From the NCBI RefSeq assembly GCF_027596085.1, contig NC_072457.1, positions 28,069,331 through 28,133,330 on the forward strand: a stretch of DNA of 64,000 bases. The letters are read 5' to 3'. Below, piece after piece: positions 1 through 13,804 of the stretch (positions are counted from its first letter, which is position 1; each line of letters opens with the position of its first letter). The position numbers and the translations under genes were made by a program. A model generated the notes under the pieces. The model was not told where the DNA came from, ran no database searches, and saw nothing but the letters and a program-made list of their open reading frames with translations. This stretch comes from Anoplopoma fimbria. Its lineage: Eukaryota > Chordata > Actinopteri > Perciformes > Anoplopomatidae.

Positions 1-1369
1 CGGCTGAACACTTAACCAGGCTGAAAGGGCCATTGTCAACCCCGAATGAAAAGCACCTCAATTTGGCGAGAAGTGCAATAAAGAATGGAGATGATTTTTC
101 AAAATAAGTATTTGCTGCAGTAATTGACTAAAATATGTGTTTAGCTGAGAAATTACCCAACAGCAGTGGAGAAAAGCACCAAAGCACTTCACCGTCAGGT
201 TGTTTTTGATGAGTTTTGTCAAGACATGTATGTCCACCCCCTCTTACCCACTTACAAACAGTTCATCAGAAGCAATGCATTAATAGACATCAATAGACAT
301 ACATAGTGCATGAATGCACCGCTGAGCACAATTGCATGATCAGGTGCACGTTCAAGTGCTAATTTTGTGTACAGACAAATGTGGCAGAATGGGCCTGTTA
401 GAAACTACATGCTCAAGTGCACACATACACACTCACACGTTAATGGTCAATCACAGAATGGCCTGTCATCTTTCTCCCTCCGCCGCTCCTCCCTCCTTAA
501 TAACAACATTAATCAGGAGTGTCAGTGCTGAGATATGGGTCGATAAACAATTTGGTGCAACATGCCTAATGGAAACCGGAGTCATTTAATATATTCACCT
601 GCTTATAAATCTTACAGATTAGACCCTGCTGTCTGGAACCCGCCCACCGAAGGTATTATGCAATAATTCTCTAACATGGGGAAACATATAAATGATTTAA
701 AGACTGTAGATCTGTACTCTGGGGTTTTATCACACTGCATACATGACCTCCACACCTGTTACACACCTAGTAACACAGAGTCTTCGGCTCTCTGAGGAGC
801 CTCTTCTAATGTTGATTGATGTATTTGATTCAAGTTTGATGTTAATGGACAAATTACCAATAAAACAAACGAGTCCTCTCATAAAGAATCTAGTTTTTAA
901 CAACCTGACATGCCCAGCAGTTATTAATGTGGCGGGAAGGCGATGATCTCAGAACAATAGGCCTCATAAATTGTGATGATACAATTATAAAAAAATGTCA
1001 TAACAGTTCTTCTAGATATTATCAAATGATATAAATCATGAATCAAATAATGGTTATATAATCAAACAACCTTACTATAAAATGTCACGGGTTTGTGAGC
1101 GTGTCAAAGAGTGACAAGGCAGCATACAGAGTAAACCAGTCCACCTTCTCCTTCCCTCCTCCTTTCTCTTTTTTCAAACACAAACACACACTGTGAGCCA
1201 CAGCGGTTGAGTCCACCTGTCTGCGTCCTTGTCTCAGACCTCAGTCCTGACCGCTCTATAATTATAAAGTTGGCGGTTTGCAGGTTTGGTTCGGCTGGTT
1301 GATTAACGCATATTTATGTGGGTCAAGTTCTCTGGATTAGCTCTTACAGCGGGTTAGCTGGATGCTAAA
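1..1369. other. No recognised gene or repeat
   Basis: This is AT-rich single-copy-looking sequence. Reading frames here are short and carry no recognisable domain. There is a short pyrimidine-rich stretch near 1140-1175 but no element boundary or splice-like exon that I can support. Confidence 0.5.
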
Positions 1370-1530
1370 GCTGCCACATCTTATTTGATTAGTCGACTAA
1401 TCGGTTGTTTTGTTCTTAGTCGACTAAGATTTCTTTAATTTATCACATTTTCTTTTATTACTTATTTCTTTGTGGAGGAACTCAATTTCACAGATTACAG
1501 ATTCAATCTGGTACTATATTAGTCGACAAA
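1370..1530. repeat. Degenerate repeat with TAGTCGAC palindromes (possibly hAT-like)
   Basis: The 8-mer palindrome TAGTCGAC, or close variants, occurs near 1390, 1418 and 1520, separated by AT-rich sequence. Repeated GTCGACTA motifs of this kind occur in non-autonomous hAT-type elements of fish. I cannot find clean terminal inverted repeats or an 8-bp target duplication, so the class is an inference. Confidence 0.35.
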
Positions 1531-1649
1531 TTTGTAAACGTGTTTGTACTTTCTTTGGTCCAGCTGGCGTAGTGGGTGGGGGTAATGAAAAAAACGCTGA
1601 CCCATGCATCCCCAGTAGGCAGACAAAACTTGAATGGAGTTATCCTACA

Positions 1650-1742
1650 GCACAGGGTCCTCCCGTAGTCCAAAGACAGGGAGGCTACAGCTACTTTGTG
1701 ACGGTAAACTGCCTGTAGGCGTGAATGGTTGTCCGTCTTCAT
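1650..1742 (+). repeat. Fragment of a common teleost dispersed repeat
   Basis: The segment running from the cctcccgtagtccaaagac motif to gtgaatggttgtccgtct resembles a dispersed repeat widespread in fish genomes, whose consensus reads close to 'agtccaaagacatg ... tgtgaatggttgtctgtct'. Only a fragment is present. The family name is not known to me, and the match is from memory. Confidence 0.45.
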
Positions 1743-1950
1743 TTGTTAAAAATAAATGAAAACAGAAAGGGAAAAAGTGTTCATAACTTGGTCGAAACTA
1801 CTTCGGCAGCATCTGTGGTTGATGAATAATTTCAGACACAGGCACAACGCCTTGATGGGAATAGAATCGCACTTTTTATTTGCCCACATGTCAACCTCGT
1901 AAATGGATGTACAAAGTTGTGCACATAAACCACCATGGATTGAAAGAGGC

Positions 1951-2064
<114 letters not shown>

Positions 2065-2511
2065 ATGAGCATCCAACTCTGTGGGTAACTGGTCGACACA
2101 CTCATGCCAGACTTGCGGGTGGAAGAGTGTTAACTGGATTAGTCATGCATACATAGTTTCATCTCTCACCCTGTGTTAAGTGTGGTTGTGTGTCCATACA
2201 TACACATCCGTTTATGCCTCCTGAAATATCTCTTTCTTTCACTACATCGACTTGCTGGGCGTCAAGGCTGCCACGAACACTTCTTTCACGTTTGATAAAA
2301 ATGTTAAATAATTCCCTCCTCAGATGCTCGGTGATGCTCACTGTTATGATGTCATTGGCTTGTTATCCCCACCTGCATAGTCTTTATCTGTCCGTCATCT
2401 GTTGGTCATAAGGCCCATTACGGCGACGGAGCAGACAAAATGCATGCATGTACTCATAGACACTCGCTCCATGGGGGCCCGATTCCTGGCGGAGCTGATC
2501 TTGAGCTGGCC

Positions 2512-2513
<2 letters not shown>

Positions 2514-2588
<75 letters not shown>
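2514..2588. repeat. (CT)n microsatellite, about 75 bp
   Basis: This is a pure CT/TC tract, all pyrimidine on the + strand. Long homopurine-homopyrimidine mirror repeats can adopt triplex (H-DNA) structure. It lies about 100 bp upstream of the perfect palindrome at 2692-2831. Confidence 0.97.
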
Positions 2589-2590
<2 letters not shown>

Positions 2591-2691
2591 ATCTTTCTGT
2601 GTCAGCCCCCCTGAGTGACATAAAGCCTGAGTGGACATGGCACCGTCATCTGACTGGGACCAAATGGGCCATGAGTAACGGCGGGGGACAC

Positions 2692-2831
2692 CCTGCCAAC
2701 CTCCCACCTCCAACACCAATCAGAGAGGAGAACCGGGCTCATTATTCAGGACAATAAGCATTGGCTTATTGTCCTGAATAATGAGCCCGGTTCTCCTCTC
2801 TGATTGGTGTTGGAGGTGGGAGGTTGGCAGG
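2692..2831. repeat. Perfect 68-bp inverted repeat with a 4-nt loop
   Basis: The left arm is 2692-2759 and the right arm is 2764-2831. I compared the reverse complement of the right arm base by base with the left arm and found no mismatch. The spacer is only ATTG (2760-2763). The arm is ordinary mixed-composition sequence, not simple repeat, and I recognise no transposon terminus. Possible origins are a template-switch mutation, a fold-back sequencing or assembly chimera, or a recently formed palindrome. Confidence 0.95.
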
Positions 2832-5345
2832 TCCGTCAACAGTTTACAGCACAGTGTCGCTTAAAAATGGATTTGTCGGATGACTGCTGAGGTGGCAGGA
2901 GTCAAACCTCCATTTCCCATTCACCCACTGCAACACACACTCACACTATGCAGGGAATAATCCCTCGTAGGCTACTGCTCTGTTACTCTGCAGAACAAGG
3001 ATGTCTCTCTTTTGTTTCTGTATTCAGGCTGCAGTGGACTTACATTCTTAGCTTAGCTATTTTACAGAGCCGAGACTGTTTGATTTAAATCTTCTCTTGG
3101 CTGCTGTGATAGTAAAAGGAAGTGAAGAAATTGCATGTTCCTGTACCCGAACCACCTGTTCATTTTTAGACCAAATTACCAGCATCTGTAGCGAAAACAC
3201 TTTGTTTTTTTTAGACGTTTTGCGGCCAAATCCTGCACCAAAGAACAAAAACAACTGAAGAAAAGAAATATTGTTTCACTATGCTACAGCAATAACGGGT
3301 TGACTGTAGTGGCTTTTTGTTGCACAGGTCTTGACTTTATGTTGGCTGCTAACTGGACTGTAATAGCATTTTGAGTGTGGCTAGCTGCTCCTGGTTTCCC
3401 GCTGGTTCTCTTGATTGGTTTGTCAGTTTGTAGCCGGCCGCTGTGCAACATGCAGAACACAGACCTGATTGCAATGGAAACCAGCGCTGACAGTAGACGA
3501 GGGGGGTAAGGAGAGAAAGAAACATGTGACGGATGATAGGGCTTCATGAGCTCAAAGATCTCGCTCTAGGCTCATATAGTTCACTTGTTTTTATATCAAA
3601 AAATACTCCATAGTGGGATATATTAGGGAACAAAGCAATAAATAGAGGAATGTTGAAATGAAAAGTTGACCTCAGCTGCACAGAAACAAATAAAGAATGA
3701 CAGCTTTGCACTGCATTGAGAAACCTTCATGACTGAAGACAGTGAAAACAAATAGGCTTATTGTGATTTATGTTTCAGACACAAAGAACATCCTGAGAAA
3801 ATGTTCACCTATTCTGCACGGTTCCCTGAGCTTTACTGAGCTCTTTAGCATATTTAAGCTCAATGTTTTGGTCGAACTTCAACCTTAAAGGTTCTCTAAT
3901 CAATATCAAGAGCAAAATATTGCTTTAAAAATATATTTTTTAATGTAAAGATATAGTTGACTATGGCAACCTGAACCTAAAATTAAGATGCTCCTCCCTT
4001 TTAGTGCATGTTAGTGCATGTTAGTGCATATGAGCATGACCCACTGATTCGCTCACGCCCGCTGCTCTGCACTGAGCTCTTAAGGCAACTCTGATGCTTA
4101 ACTGTTAACATTGTTAGGTGATATTGATCTCTTATGACTGAAGGGAATGGAAGTCTATAGGTCCTTTTTAAACCAGAGTTTACAAAGTGCTTTGACAAAC
4201 AAAGCAGCAAAAGCAAGGCAATAAAAGAAAAGAAAGCTCAACAGTGAGGCCCAACAAAGCAAGACAAACTAAGGTAAAGGACTTCCAGTACAATAAATGA
4301 AACACAAAAAACATTCGATACAATACAAATGTAATAAGAAAATAGACTAACAAAAAACGTTAACAAAAAAATAAATAATAATAATTTAGTAAAATAAAAG
4401 AATAATATCAATAATAAAAATAAAGCAGTAAGGCGACGAACTGTGGAGTTAAGTCAAAATCGTCATTATGGCAAATTACCTATGATTTAGTTATGATCAA
4501 GGCTAGACAAATCAAACACTTACTGTAGTTCTGGTTAGGGAAAGATTGCGTCGGTGGGTTAAAGAAGAGATCATTAATAGCAGTTCAGTTGCCGGTCATT
4601 AACACTGCTCGTCCACATTCAAGTCCGGGTACTCGCCCATCCACCACACTTTCAGATTCCACTATGCTAAATAAAGGGCACGCAACTTCCTGCATTGCCA
4701 CTGAGCGTTGTTGAGGGATGTAAATCGTGTTTTACAAAATAGTCTAATGACTGTAGTTCTGGATACTGCTGTTTTTGTTTTTTTTACAGTTACACCCATA
4801 TAAACTGATTATTAGAAGGAACAAATGACACCAACGCTAACAAAACATTAAAAAACAAATATATGAAGGAGGAGGCAACCTTTTATCTAGCTATAAAACA
4901 TGGCATGCTATCTAAGTACCTTTCCCTTCCATTTGTGCCAAGATCAAGCTAAACTCCTGGTTGCAGATTTATGTGACAGATTTTTGTAAATAGATGCAGA
5001 ACAGGAGACGGCTGTCTGCGGTGCTTTTACTCGGTTGGTAATGGTTTGCACCCTTCATGGTAAATCCCAGCGTCGGTGTCATACATGCTTAGAACTGTGT
5101 GTTAACATAAATATGCATTCTGTCATTACCAAAATATCATGTCAAGTGACAAATATATCAGTGGGGGGGCTGTCATACTAGATCTTTTTACTCTTTTATG
5201 TCAATCAGCTGATTTTGGCCTCTCGTCTTTTCATGGCTGGCATCTCCCCCCCCCCACGCCCCTCACCCTCTCTTTTCTCGCCCCCTCTTTACTGAGGCTT
5301 GCTGGGACTTCACACAGCCCACTCACTGTCTGCTCATCAACTCCG

Positions 5346-5346
<1 letters not shown>
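2832..5346. other. No recognised gene; A-rich stretch and small tandem repeat
   Basis: I see no coding exon. About 4003-4030 holds three near-copies of the 10-mer agtgcatgtt. From 4320 to 4425 the sequence is A-rich low complexity. Poly-C runs occur near 5247. Confidence 0.5.
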
Positions 5347-5405
<59 letters not shown>

Positions 5406-5432
5406 CACACAACACACACACACACACACACA
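5347..5432. repeat. (CA)n microsatellite with AACAC interruptions
   Basis: A CA tract is interrupted twice by an extra A near 5404-5412 and then resumes until the ATATTC at about 5432. The interruptions make it a compound, probably less mutable, microsatellite. Confidence 0.95.
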
Positions 5433-5756
5433 TATTCTTGCCCCTCTCCATTCCGCAGCACCTTGCAGCACAGCAGCTCTCCTCCGGCTGTCTGTCAGCG
5501 CCTCCACCAAAAAACATACCCAGAGCATCAGTAGTATTACTCTGACAACCCACTGGAGCGTGACCACACCAGGTGGGAGGCAGTCACATAGTGCCAACTT
5601 TGAAAGGAAGTGGTTTGACTCATTCGTAAGTTTATGGATTGGTTTCCTAAAATATCTAAATATTTTAAAAGGGACACCCAGGTTCAACTGATTGCATTTT
5701 CTCTTTTGCAATATTTACCATACGCAACAGCGACACTGGTATAGATTTAAACTTTG

Positions 5757-5773
5757 TGTGTGTGTGTGTGTGT
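5757..5773. repeat. Short (GT)n tract
   Basis: About eight GT units are followed by TATATAG. It has no associated gene. Confidence 0.85.
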
Positions 5774-6339
5774 ATATAGTTCAACCCAAAAATGTGTGAG
5801 ACCCCAAACACTGTTTAACTGCAGGCTTTTTATCCAGTGAAAACCTGTCCAGACGGTTTTCCTCGCCTTCCACTCAGTGTATGTTAACTTCTGACCCTCT
5901 GTGACTCCAATTAGCAACAAGTGGGTGAATCCAATTGATTAATTCATTCTCAGTGATGAAGTGAGAGTGGGGAGACCACCTCTCGAGTGAAGGGACCCAC
6001 AATGCTTTTGCCATCAGCCTGTATCTCTGTGTGTATCTCTGGGTTTCCCAGAGAGTCTGGGTCACCTCTATGCCCAGCCCTACTTGACTGGATAATTAGC
6101 TGCCCAGCCCTCGCTGCCAGGCGGTTCGCCCTGTGGATTTATGATGGTGACGGCTGGCCCGGTCTCGAGGGGGGTGTGTGTGTTTGTGTGTGGGTATGTG
6201 CCAATGAGGCCAAGGGAGACATGGATGTCCTACTAATGAGGGGACACAAGGTTATTTACGGCGGGCCGGACCGGTGTCACGGATATGGAGATAAGGTAAT
6301 ACTTGGGTAATAAATCATTAAGAATATGTGGGAGTTTAG

Positions 6340-6341
<2 letters not shown>

Positions 6342-6410
<69 letters not shown>

Positions 6411-6436
6411 GTGTGTGTGTGTGTGTGTGTGTGTGT
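6342..6436. repeat. (GT)n microsatellite, about 95 bp
   Basis: This GT tract has one TTG interruption near 6410. It is flanked by single-copy-looking sequence. Confidence 0.96.
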
Positions 6437-9314
6437 TGAAATCACAGTGAAACGGTCACAGATGGGTGTGCTTTTCAGTATCGGCCTCTTTCTCACACTT
6501 CTACTGCAAGGACAAGGGAGCCCTCGTCTCTATAATATCACTTTCTCTCCTCTCTTCTTACTCTGACACTTATATTCAATAGAAAACATATCTGTCACAG
6601 GCATCTCTCTACATTATGTATCACACTTTTTATTTGCGTTGCCGTGGACAAAACTGAAGCTCTCTCCTCCTCCGCTGCAGTGACTCATCGTTGCTTTTAT
6701 TTTCAGTGCAATGTAGTGCCATTCAGAGCTGAGACTGAACATCCATTGGCTGCAGGTCAATGGGAGACAGGTGCTGTGATGAATAGAGCGTGCTTTTTTC
6801 AAAATGTTGTTCCTGTAACATTGAGGTAAACATTTACACTGCTTGCATCAGAGCAGCGATTAGTGTGGTTCTTCTTCCTTTTTCACAAATGGGAAAGCAT
6901 TTCAAGGGCTTTGGTGTCATCAGCATGCAAAGGAAGCGTGAGTGGCTCAGATTGCAAACCAGAAGACCACTTTACTGAGAAGTATGGTTATGAAATGTAC
7001 TTTGAAGGCTTTAAAAAGCATGGCCCCTAGACAACAGTTTTATCGACAAATCAAAAACTTACACTGTAGAAATTAAAAGTTCCCTGTTGGAGAGCTCTTT
7101 GAGTGTCTCTGTGCGAACAAGCTTGACCTGTCTGAAGCTTTCGAGGTCTTTTTAAAACATCTACTTCTTCCAGCACTGATAAGATTTATAAATGGCTTCT
7201 TTGTACAATATGCACCTGTTGCTGTGTTGATATTATTCTCTCCCCCAAAAAATACATTTTTAATCATTCATACCATTTTCTTGGCCGGGGATCTGACCTT
7301 TGGATAGGCGTATTTTATCAAAGTGGTGTGTATGTCTGGCTGTGGATTGGCTGCACTGTTGGGTTCTGACCTTGTTAACCAAAGAGCTGACCTTCGTTCT
7401 CACCTCACTCTTTTTTTTCTGCTTCAAGCCAAATTTGTCCTCCAGCAGATATGTAGACCTTTGACCTCTGTGCGCTTTTGTAATTTATGTTCTCTTGAGT
7501 CTGACTGTTACGCCACGGTGTTTTTGTTTCATGCTACAGAGACTTTTTCTCCCAGTGTCCGACACCCACGAGGAAAAAAATCACCTTGTCAGAGCGAAAA
7601 GAAAACAGTAGCTATTTACACTCAGCTTGTATCTACCTTATTGACCACCTACACATCCTGCTTCTTTTGTACTTGACAGTCCATACAGACCTCATGAATT
7701 GTATTATACCACACTTGCTTTCATGAGATCACTTACTTTTCGTCCCTTTTCAGGTGCGATGTTATGTGATGCGCGTTGAATAGGGATTTGGACAATTAAT
7801 TATTAACATACAAAAAATACAATCAATAGGTTTTCCTGTAAGCCAGCAGACTGCAGTCAGACAACATGAATTTGACCTTGCTTTTCGTCGTAAAACACAC
7901 TCCATTCAAACTCAACAGAAACCAAGTAAAACTCCTCAAAATCGTCCTTGTACGACTTTCCACTGTTCCAACAAACATCAACTTTGATTTAGAGATTAAA
8001 AGAGAGACTGAATAAGTATCATAGCAAAATGTAACCCTGTTACTGGGGACTGGCAGAGCATCCATGACGTCAAACACACGAAAAGAAAAAAAACAGAGAG
8101 GCCAGTGCAACGTCACTGTATACTCTCAATGGGAGTCCAAACCCTGCGGTATTCCTTTTTTTAAAAACATACATACATGCACTAACTTTGGTGGAATCAG
8201 CTACACCTCTCCAAGGGTTCACAGAAAAACAACATTACTACAGAACAACATTACATCAAACCCAGAAATGTATGTGCTATACAAAAAAGTACACTTCCAA
8301 GCTGCTCCAGGCGCCTGATCACGTCAAAGACAACATGAAGAGAGAGCTGCACACAGTTTAGCACATAACCCCTCAGGTCTGCGTCAGGTAATTCCCTCAA
8401 CACACTCTTTTCAGATTTCTTCAAAGATCTTCAAGCTGCAGAAGGTGAGAACAGAAAAATACATGTGATGTAATGTTGGCAGAAATCAAGGGAACTGCTT
8501 GAGGTTTGGTCTTGAAACAGAAATGTTGTTTTTTAAATTTTTTATTCCTTCTTCATACAACAGAGACCCGTGTTTAAAGAGGAAAAAGAAAGCCAAAGTT
8601 GGGTCTGATACAAGCAGCCGAACATCAATATGAATGTGACACTGTCAAAGAGTTTCATTGCTAGTCCGCTTAATATTCCCGTCTGGCATCTGTTAGCTCC
8701 ATTTTCTGTAGATAGCATTTTGAATGGCTCAGTGGGAAAATGCGATGTCGATGAATTACACCACATTATCTTAGCCCCCTAGCTTTGTCATTCAGTTGAT
8801 GGGGCTGTCTCGCCTGTACATGCCTGAACAACTCTGGCTGTTTGCCAAACGTGTCCTGTTGATGTAGCCAACTTTATCCCCTTTTTGCCAGTGAGCTGTG
8901 ACTAATATGAAAACACATCTGACATCTGGCTCGCTCAATCTGCTGGTTTTAAATAGATGTTGGCTCGGTAATGCATTCATTCGCTCTTTTCTTTAAGGGG
9001 GATGACATCTGCCTGAGCAGCGTCTGGGGAAGGTGCTAGAAAAGCTCCTCAGATGGTGGGGTTTGCACTGACAACAAGCACACATAGATGGTTTTTTGAT
9101 TCTGTTTTACTGTGCGGAGAATGTTTGCATATAGATAATGTCTCTTTCTTTTAAAATCACTGCTGTCATTTGTGACCTTTTCATGGTACTTTTGGTGTTT
9201 TGGTATTATTGTGGCTGCACAGGAAACTCCTGGTTCGTTCAGTTCATCCGGGTTTTGAGCCTTTTCTGCTAAAAATGAAAAATATGATGGATGGTGTGTA
9301 TCAGAGTGAACACT
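6437..9314. other. No recognised gene or repeat
   Basis: Mixed AT-rich sequence. Reading frames are all shorter than about 120 codons and none shows a conserved domain or a plausible splice-bounded exon. Confidence 0.45.
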
Positions 9315-9645
9315 TCACACCAGTTGTTGCCAAATGTTTCGGCCTGCGACCCCTTTTAAAACAGCCGGGTCTGCTTGTGACTCCTCGTCACAGGTCACGG
9401 CCTCATCGTGGTCCTGGGTTATGAGCAGTTCAACAGAAGAGGGATTTTCTTCTTCTTATTGTTTAGTTTAAAGGATTATACGTTTTGAAGACATGAAGGT
9501 GTCCAGTGTTTTACAAGAAAAAAGTGAATATTGCAGAAAAGTCAGAAAGATAAACATATTTTATGACATATTATAATTTGTCTTATCTTTTTAATCTTTG
9601 AACCCTGTGATTTATCTTTGGATTCCTGGTGGTTGGGACCCTCTG
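9315..9645 (+). repeat. Degenerate teleost repeat, hAT-MITE-like
   Basis: It begins with a motif of the type 'gttgccaaa..tttcggcctgcgacccc' and ends with 'ggttgggacc'. Both resemble a fish dispersed repeat whose ends read like the CAGTGGTTCCCAA termini of non-autonomous hAT elements. The termini here are too diverged to show a target duplication. Family assignment is from memory. Confidence 0.45.
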
Positions 9646-9993
9646 GTCTATACCCTCCCCAGACCAGCAGGGGTAGTTCCAGTAGCAGTGAAAGAACAGC
9701 AGTACATGAAAAAATGGCCATTTCCTTGTAGGGGAAAAAGGAAAAGATGTCATGAAAACAGTAGAGTAAAAGAAAGGACTTGGATAAATTCTAAATATCG
9801 CATGTATCAGCTTTAAAGTGCTCTGATAAGCATCTTATAAATTATGATGAAACCGATATGCAAAACACATAAACTGTGTCACAAAAGACGGAGAGAGGTT
9901 GCATCAGTTGAATTAAATGGGTTTTAATGGCTGTCAATCAACTTAAACACTTTGGTCTTTTGATATGCACATTCTTGAACTTTAATTCCTACT

Positions 9994-10558
9994 TAAAGCT
10001 GCAATAAGAAATATTCTTACATTTCTAATGAATCAAGTGACTATGGTGACTTGTATCGACAAATCCACAGATATTTATGACCTTGCTCTTAAGTTCCTCT
10101 CAGCTCCCAAAGCGTCTTTCAGCTCGTTGGTGAGGTTTTCCGACCCCCAACTTTAACGTTTTGCTTCACTCTCCGCTCTTTTAGTGTCGTCCGTTGTTGT
10201 TTGACTGCAACAGGCAACCATTTTTAGTGAAATAGCTCTCAAAACCAACTGTACGCAGCACCAAACAGCAGACAGAAGAAGTAAGAGAGTCAGATATTTC
10301 CATCTAAGTTAGTGGAGACCACAATGAATTCACCAGGTGACGAGAAACACAACTCCAAAATGAGTGCTAATGTTACTTTATATGTGCAAATATGCAACAT
10401 GTTCGCCTTCACAACTTTATAAGGTGATAAGATGTTTAAAGTGTTTACAGCTTGTTTGGGAAAAACCCTAAAACTTTTTTGCTTTCCGGTGACCTGATGA
10501 AACTTTGCTGCCTGGATGGCAGTCCTGAAGTCTCACCGTTCACCGTCAGCACCCTTCT
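9994..10558. repeat. Teleost dispersed repeat, unclassified, about 565 bp
   Basis: It starts at aaagctgcaataag and ends in a segment reading 'ctttgctgcctgg...ctcaccgttcaccgtcagc'. Long internal stretches resemble a repeat I recall as abundant in percomorph genomes. It has no coding capacity. Confidence 0.5.
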
Positions 10559-11854
10559 TAACTTCTTACATTATTTGTAGTTCAATCTGTAGAGCTCAGT
10601 CAACGAACAGGAAAGCTGTTGAATAAAAGAGGATATCTCCGAGGCAAGGCGATAGCTTGATGCATGTTCATTGTTCTGTAAAAGATTCTTTGCTCTTAGA
10701 GTCTAATTACTCCTCCCTTTGTACATCCGCCTCTTTCCTCCTCTGGCTTCCTTGTCCGACCTCAGGAAAAACAATGAAAACAAAACCCCCCAACTGCTTA
10801 CTATCCTTTTGTTCCTCTTGCCTGTTTTTTATTTTATTTTTTTTAGAATAAAGAGCTAATTCATCAAATGCCTCACATTTACTCCGCCCGCAGGCTCCCT
10901 GACATTAGGAGAACCTTTTGCTTTTGTTCTCCCAGTTATTCACACCAAATCTGCACTCTGTTTGGAAGTGCCATTACTCAAAATCATATTTAATTATTAG
11001 GGTTTTCTTTGGGTTTTTTTGGCTCAGGGAAAAATACCTTGATACTGTAAATAAGGAAAAACCTGAATTTGTCAACTGCTTTCACAAATACCAGCCTGAG
11101 CACTTTATGGTGTTAATACACAAAATCACAGCACTGCTTCTTATTAAGAATGAAATATTAAACTCAGGTACCATTCCTTCCATTTTGGTGTCATGTATCT
11201 ATAACTCATCGCAGATTAATAATTAATTGACCATTTACAGAAGCAGTTGATAATTAGTGCACCGTCATTGTACATCCCTGGCCTCAGGTTATTCCTCTGA
11301 AGACATCCTGCAGTGTCGGCTGAGGACGGTCTCCGGCTACATTTTACAAATTCATGCTGCAGAAACAGCTGCGGTGCATTTAAGTACTCTTTTCTCCCAG
11401 ACTGTGTAAGAGAAAAGTGCAATTTAAAGTACAGTGGAACATGCCTTCATGATCTATTTATTCCAAGAGACAGCATGTCTGAGTAATTATTCCTGATTAA
11501 TAAAACTTATGGCGTTGTATATTTCTTACAGGTTCATATCCCTCATACTGTAACTCATGACCTTTTCAGTAAAACCAATCAGGTTGTCCCTCATTTCTGC
11601 AGCTAAACGTACTTTGGGCTGTAGCAGGGGTAGAAGTATTTCACTTACTCTTGTTACTGTAGCAGTGTAGTTGTTTATTGTCCTATTTTAATATTTTGAA
11701 AAATTGGTAATTTCACTTTTACTTAAGTAGTATTTATAACAAGTATTGTTCTTTGCTACGTTTCAAGTCACATCTGTTCCAGATAAAAAAACAAAAGTCA
11801 TATGGGCAAGTCCTGATAAACTGTGTGAAAACTGAACAAAAGATCGTCTCATTG
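10559..11854. other. No recognised gene
   Basis: AT-rich sequence without a supportable exon. The segment near 11630-11735 (…gaagtatttcactta…tacttaagta) weakly recalls a fish repeat whose better copy lies at 47317-47550, but it is too diverged to call. Confidence 0.4.
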
Positions 11855-12345
11855 TGTCCTCATACAACGGTTTGTATAATATCTGACAATAAGTTACCCC
11901 TCCTTTTTGTGCGTTTTCCTACGAAAGCCACAGGCACATGTCTAGTTGCTTGCTTAAGGCCTTTTCAAAATATATCTCATCTTCACAGGAAACTCCTCAG
12001 TTAAGTTCAAGCAACAAAACTTCTTAGTAAGGTCTAAGAAAAGGTTGTACTTTGGATTAAAATAACAGAAGTGTGGTGACTACATTACGCAAGTCATTTG
12101 AGAGCTCAATCACCATTGACTTCTTGTTTCACAAGGGGAATTAACATCAAATGGCTGAAAGGTCGCTGGTTGTTGGACCCATCCACCTCACCCTCACGCC
12201 TGCTCGGTGTGTGATTTAGCGGTTTACTTCCTCATTCATATTACGTTGATAACACACAAAAACAATTCTGTGGGATATCTAAGATTTACGGCACATCATT
12301 TTTTGTAGGTATAGCTGCTCATGCTATTTGAAGCTAGTCTGGAGA
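11855..12345 (+). repeat. Dispersed repeat, first of two copies in the window
   Basis: This segment aligns by eye with 40186-40568. Both run from tcctcata through a 'cctac(g/a)aaagccac/agca' block, a 'tttaggcaacaaaac..aaggtttaggaaaag'-type block and 'ttgggttaaaataac', to 'gtgggatatcta' and a final 'ggtata..ctt/gctcatgct'. This copy has an extra segment around 12090-12200. The two copies prove it is a repeat. The family name is not known to me. Confidence 0.65.
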
Positions 12346-13804
12346 GAGCCCGGCCAGAGACGTGAAACCCATAAAATGATATGTTATAAATGTTTGCGTT
12401 CACGGGCTTCTTAAAACACAAGTATAGTGGTTTCAGCTAGTTGTTCCACTTGTGTTCTATTTGGTAGCCTTAAGATGTTCCTCCGCTATATACACAGTAG
12501 CGTTTACTCAGAGTACATAACTGACTTACTTTTTATTTTTTACACAAACACTTTGACTTCTTTAAATGAACAGTTATTTTACTTGAAAACAATACTCTTA
12601 CCACCTGTGTGCAGAAGTAATTATGAGGTGAAGCACTAAGTATTAGTTATTCATTGCAAAAAGAGCTGCTTAGTGGACTGGGAAGGCTGTGCGATTGTTA
12701 CATTTTTCCTGAATATCAATGAAATGAACATGTATCATGTACTTCTCCCAATATCGCCCCATCAGGCCCAATTAAATTCTCACATTTTATAACCTGGGTT
12801 GTTTTGTTCTCTAATCATATGATGGTAGGGCAAGTCCTGGGGCTACACCCAGGTTCAAAGTATCATCACAAAGACTTTGTTCTAATTAAAAAAAATCACA
12901 GGAAGACCTCAGCGCTTTAACTCTTGCTCTGTGTATTTTCAACTACAACAATAGCTAAATAATGGCGATATGAATACAACAATAACAAACAACTAATACA
13001 TAATATGAAAGTGTGTTTATCTTTGATTGTTAGAGCAGGAACATGAAGTAAATATGGGATATGGATCAGACACCGTCCTTGGTGAGAGGATGTGGAAAGA
13101 GTTCCACTCATGAAAAATCAATCTTATGAAAAGTATTTCATACTTAAAAGATGCCAGTGTTACTTTACAGTAACAGCTACTTGATCAACTCTCCTATTAC
13201 TTAGCTAGATAGCAAACATATTTTATTGCCTGGATACAACATAGACATGTGGAGCCATGGATCATGTATCATATTTTCCTTTTTACAGCGACTAATGTGA
13301 TATTCGCTGACTTTCATAACTCAGGCTCTGTGTCTCTCTTTCAGTTTATTGTGGTTGCTGCGCAGCAGAAAGCTGTTTTGTTCATATCTGCTTTCAGCCC
13401 TTGTTATTGACTGAGACACAATGATCTCTGTCCTTCCATCGCCATAGATATAAGCAGAAGCTGTACATAGCTCCATTCACTGCAACACATACAATATTCT
13501 CAATCTTTGTTGCCATGGTTTTAAAACGTCCTCAAATGCCTCCACAGCCCCACCGTCCATCTTGTTGCCTGTGGTTGCAGCTTGTTCTTGCCTTCTTTGC
13601 AAAAATCTGCAAAAGTGTTGCTGGCTTTTGGTTGCTGCAACAAAATACTTTCATTCATCAACTTTCAGTCATCAAGACTACAAATAAACTGACTGGTCAA
13701 ACATTGACCCAAACACCATCCAGCAAACTGATCTACATTTTTAAATATATACATATTCATTATTTATTTATTCTCTGAAACAAACCTATTTTTTGTGTTT
13801 TTTA
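12346..13804. other. No recognised gene or repeat
   Basis: AT-rich sequence with no splice-bounded reading frame of note. Confidence 0.4.
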
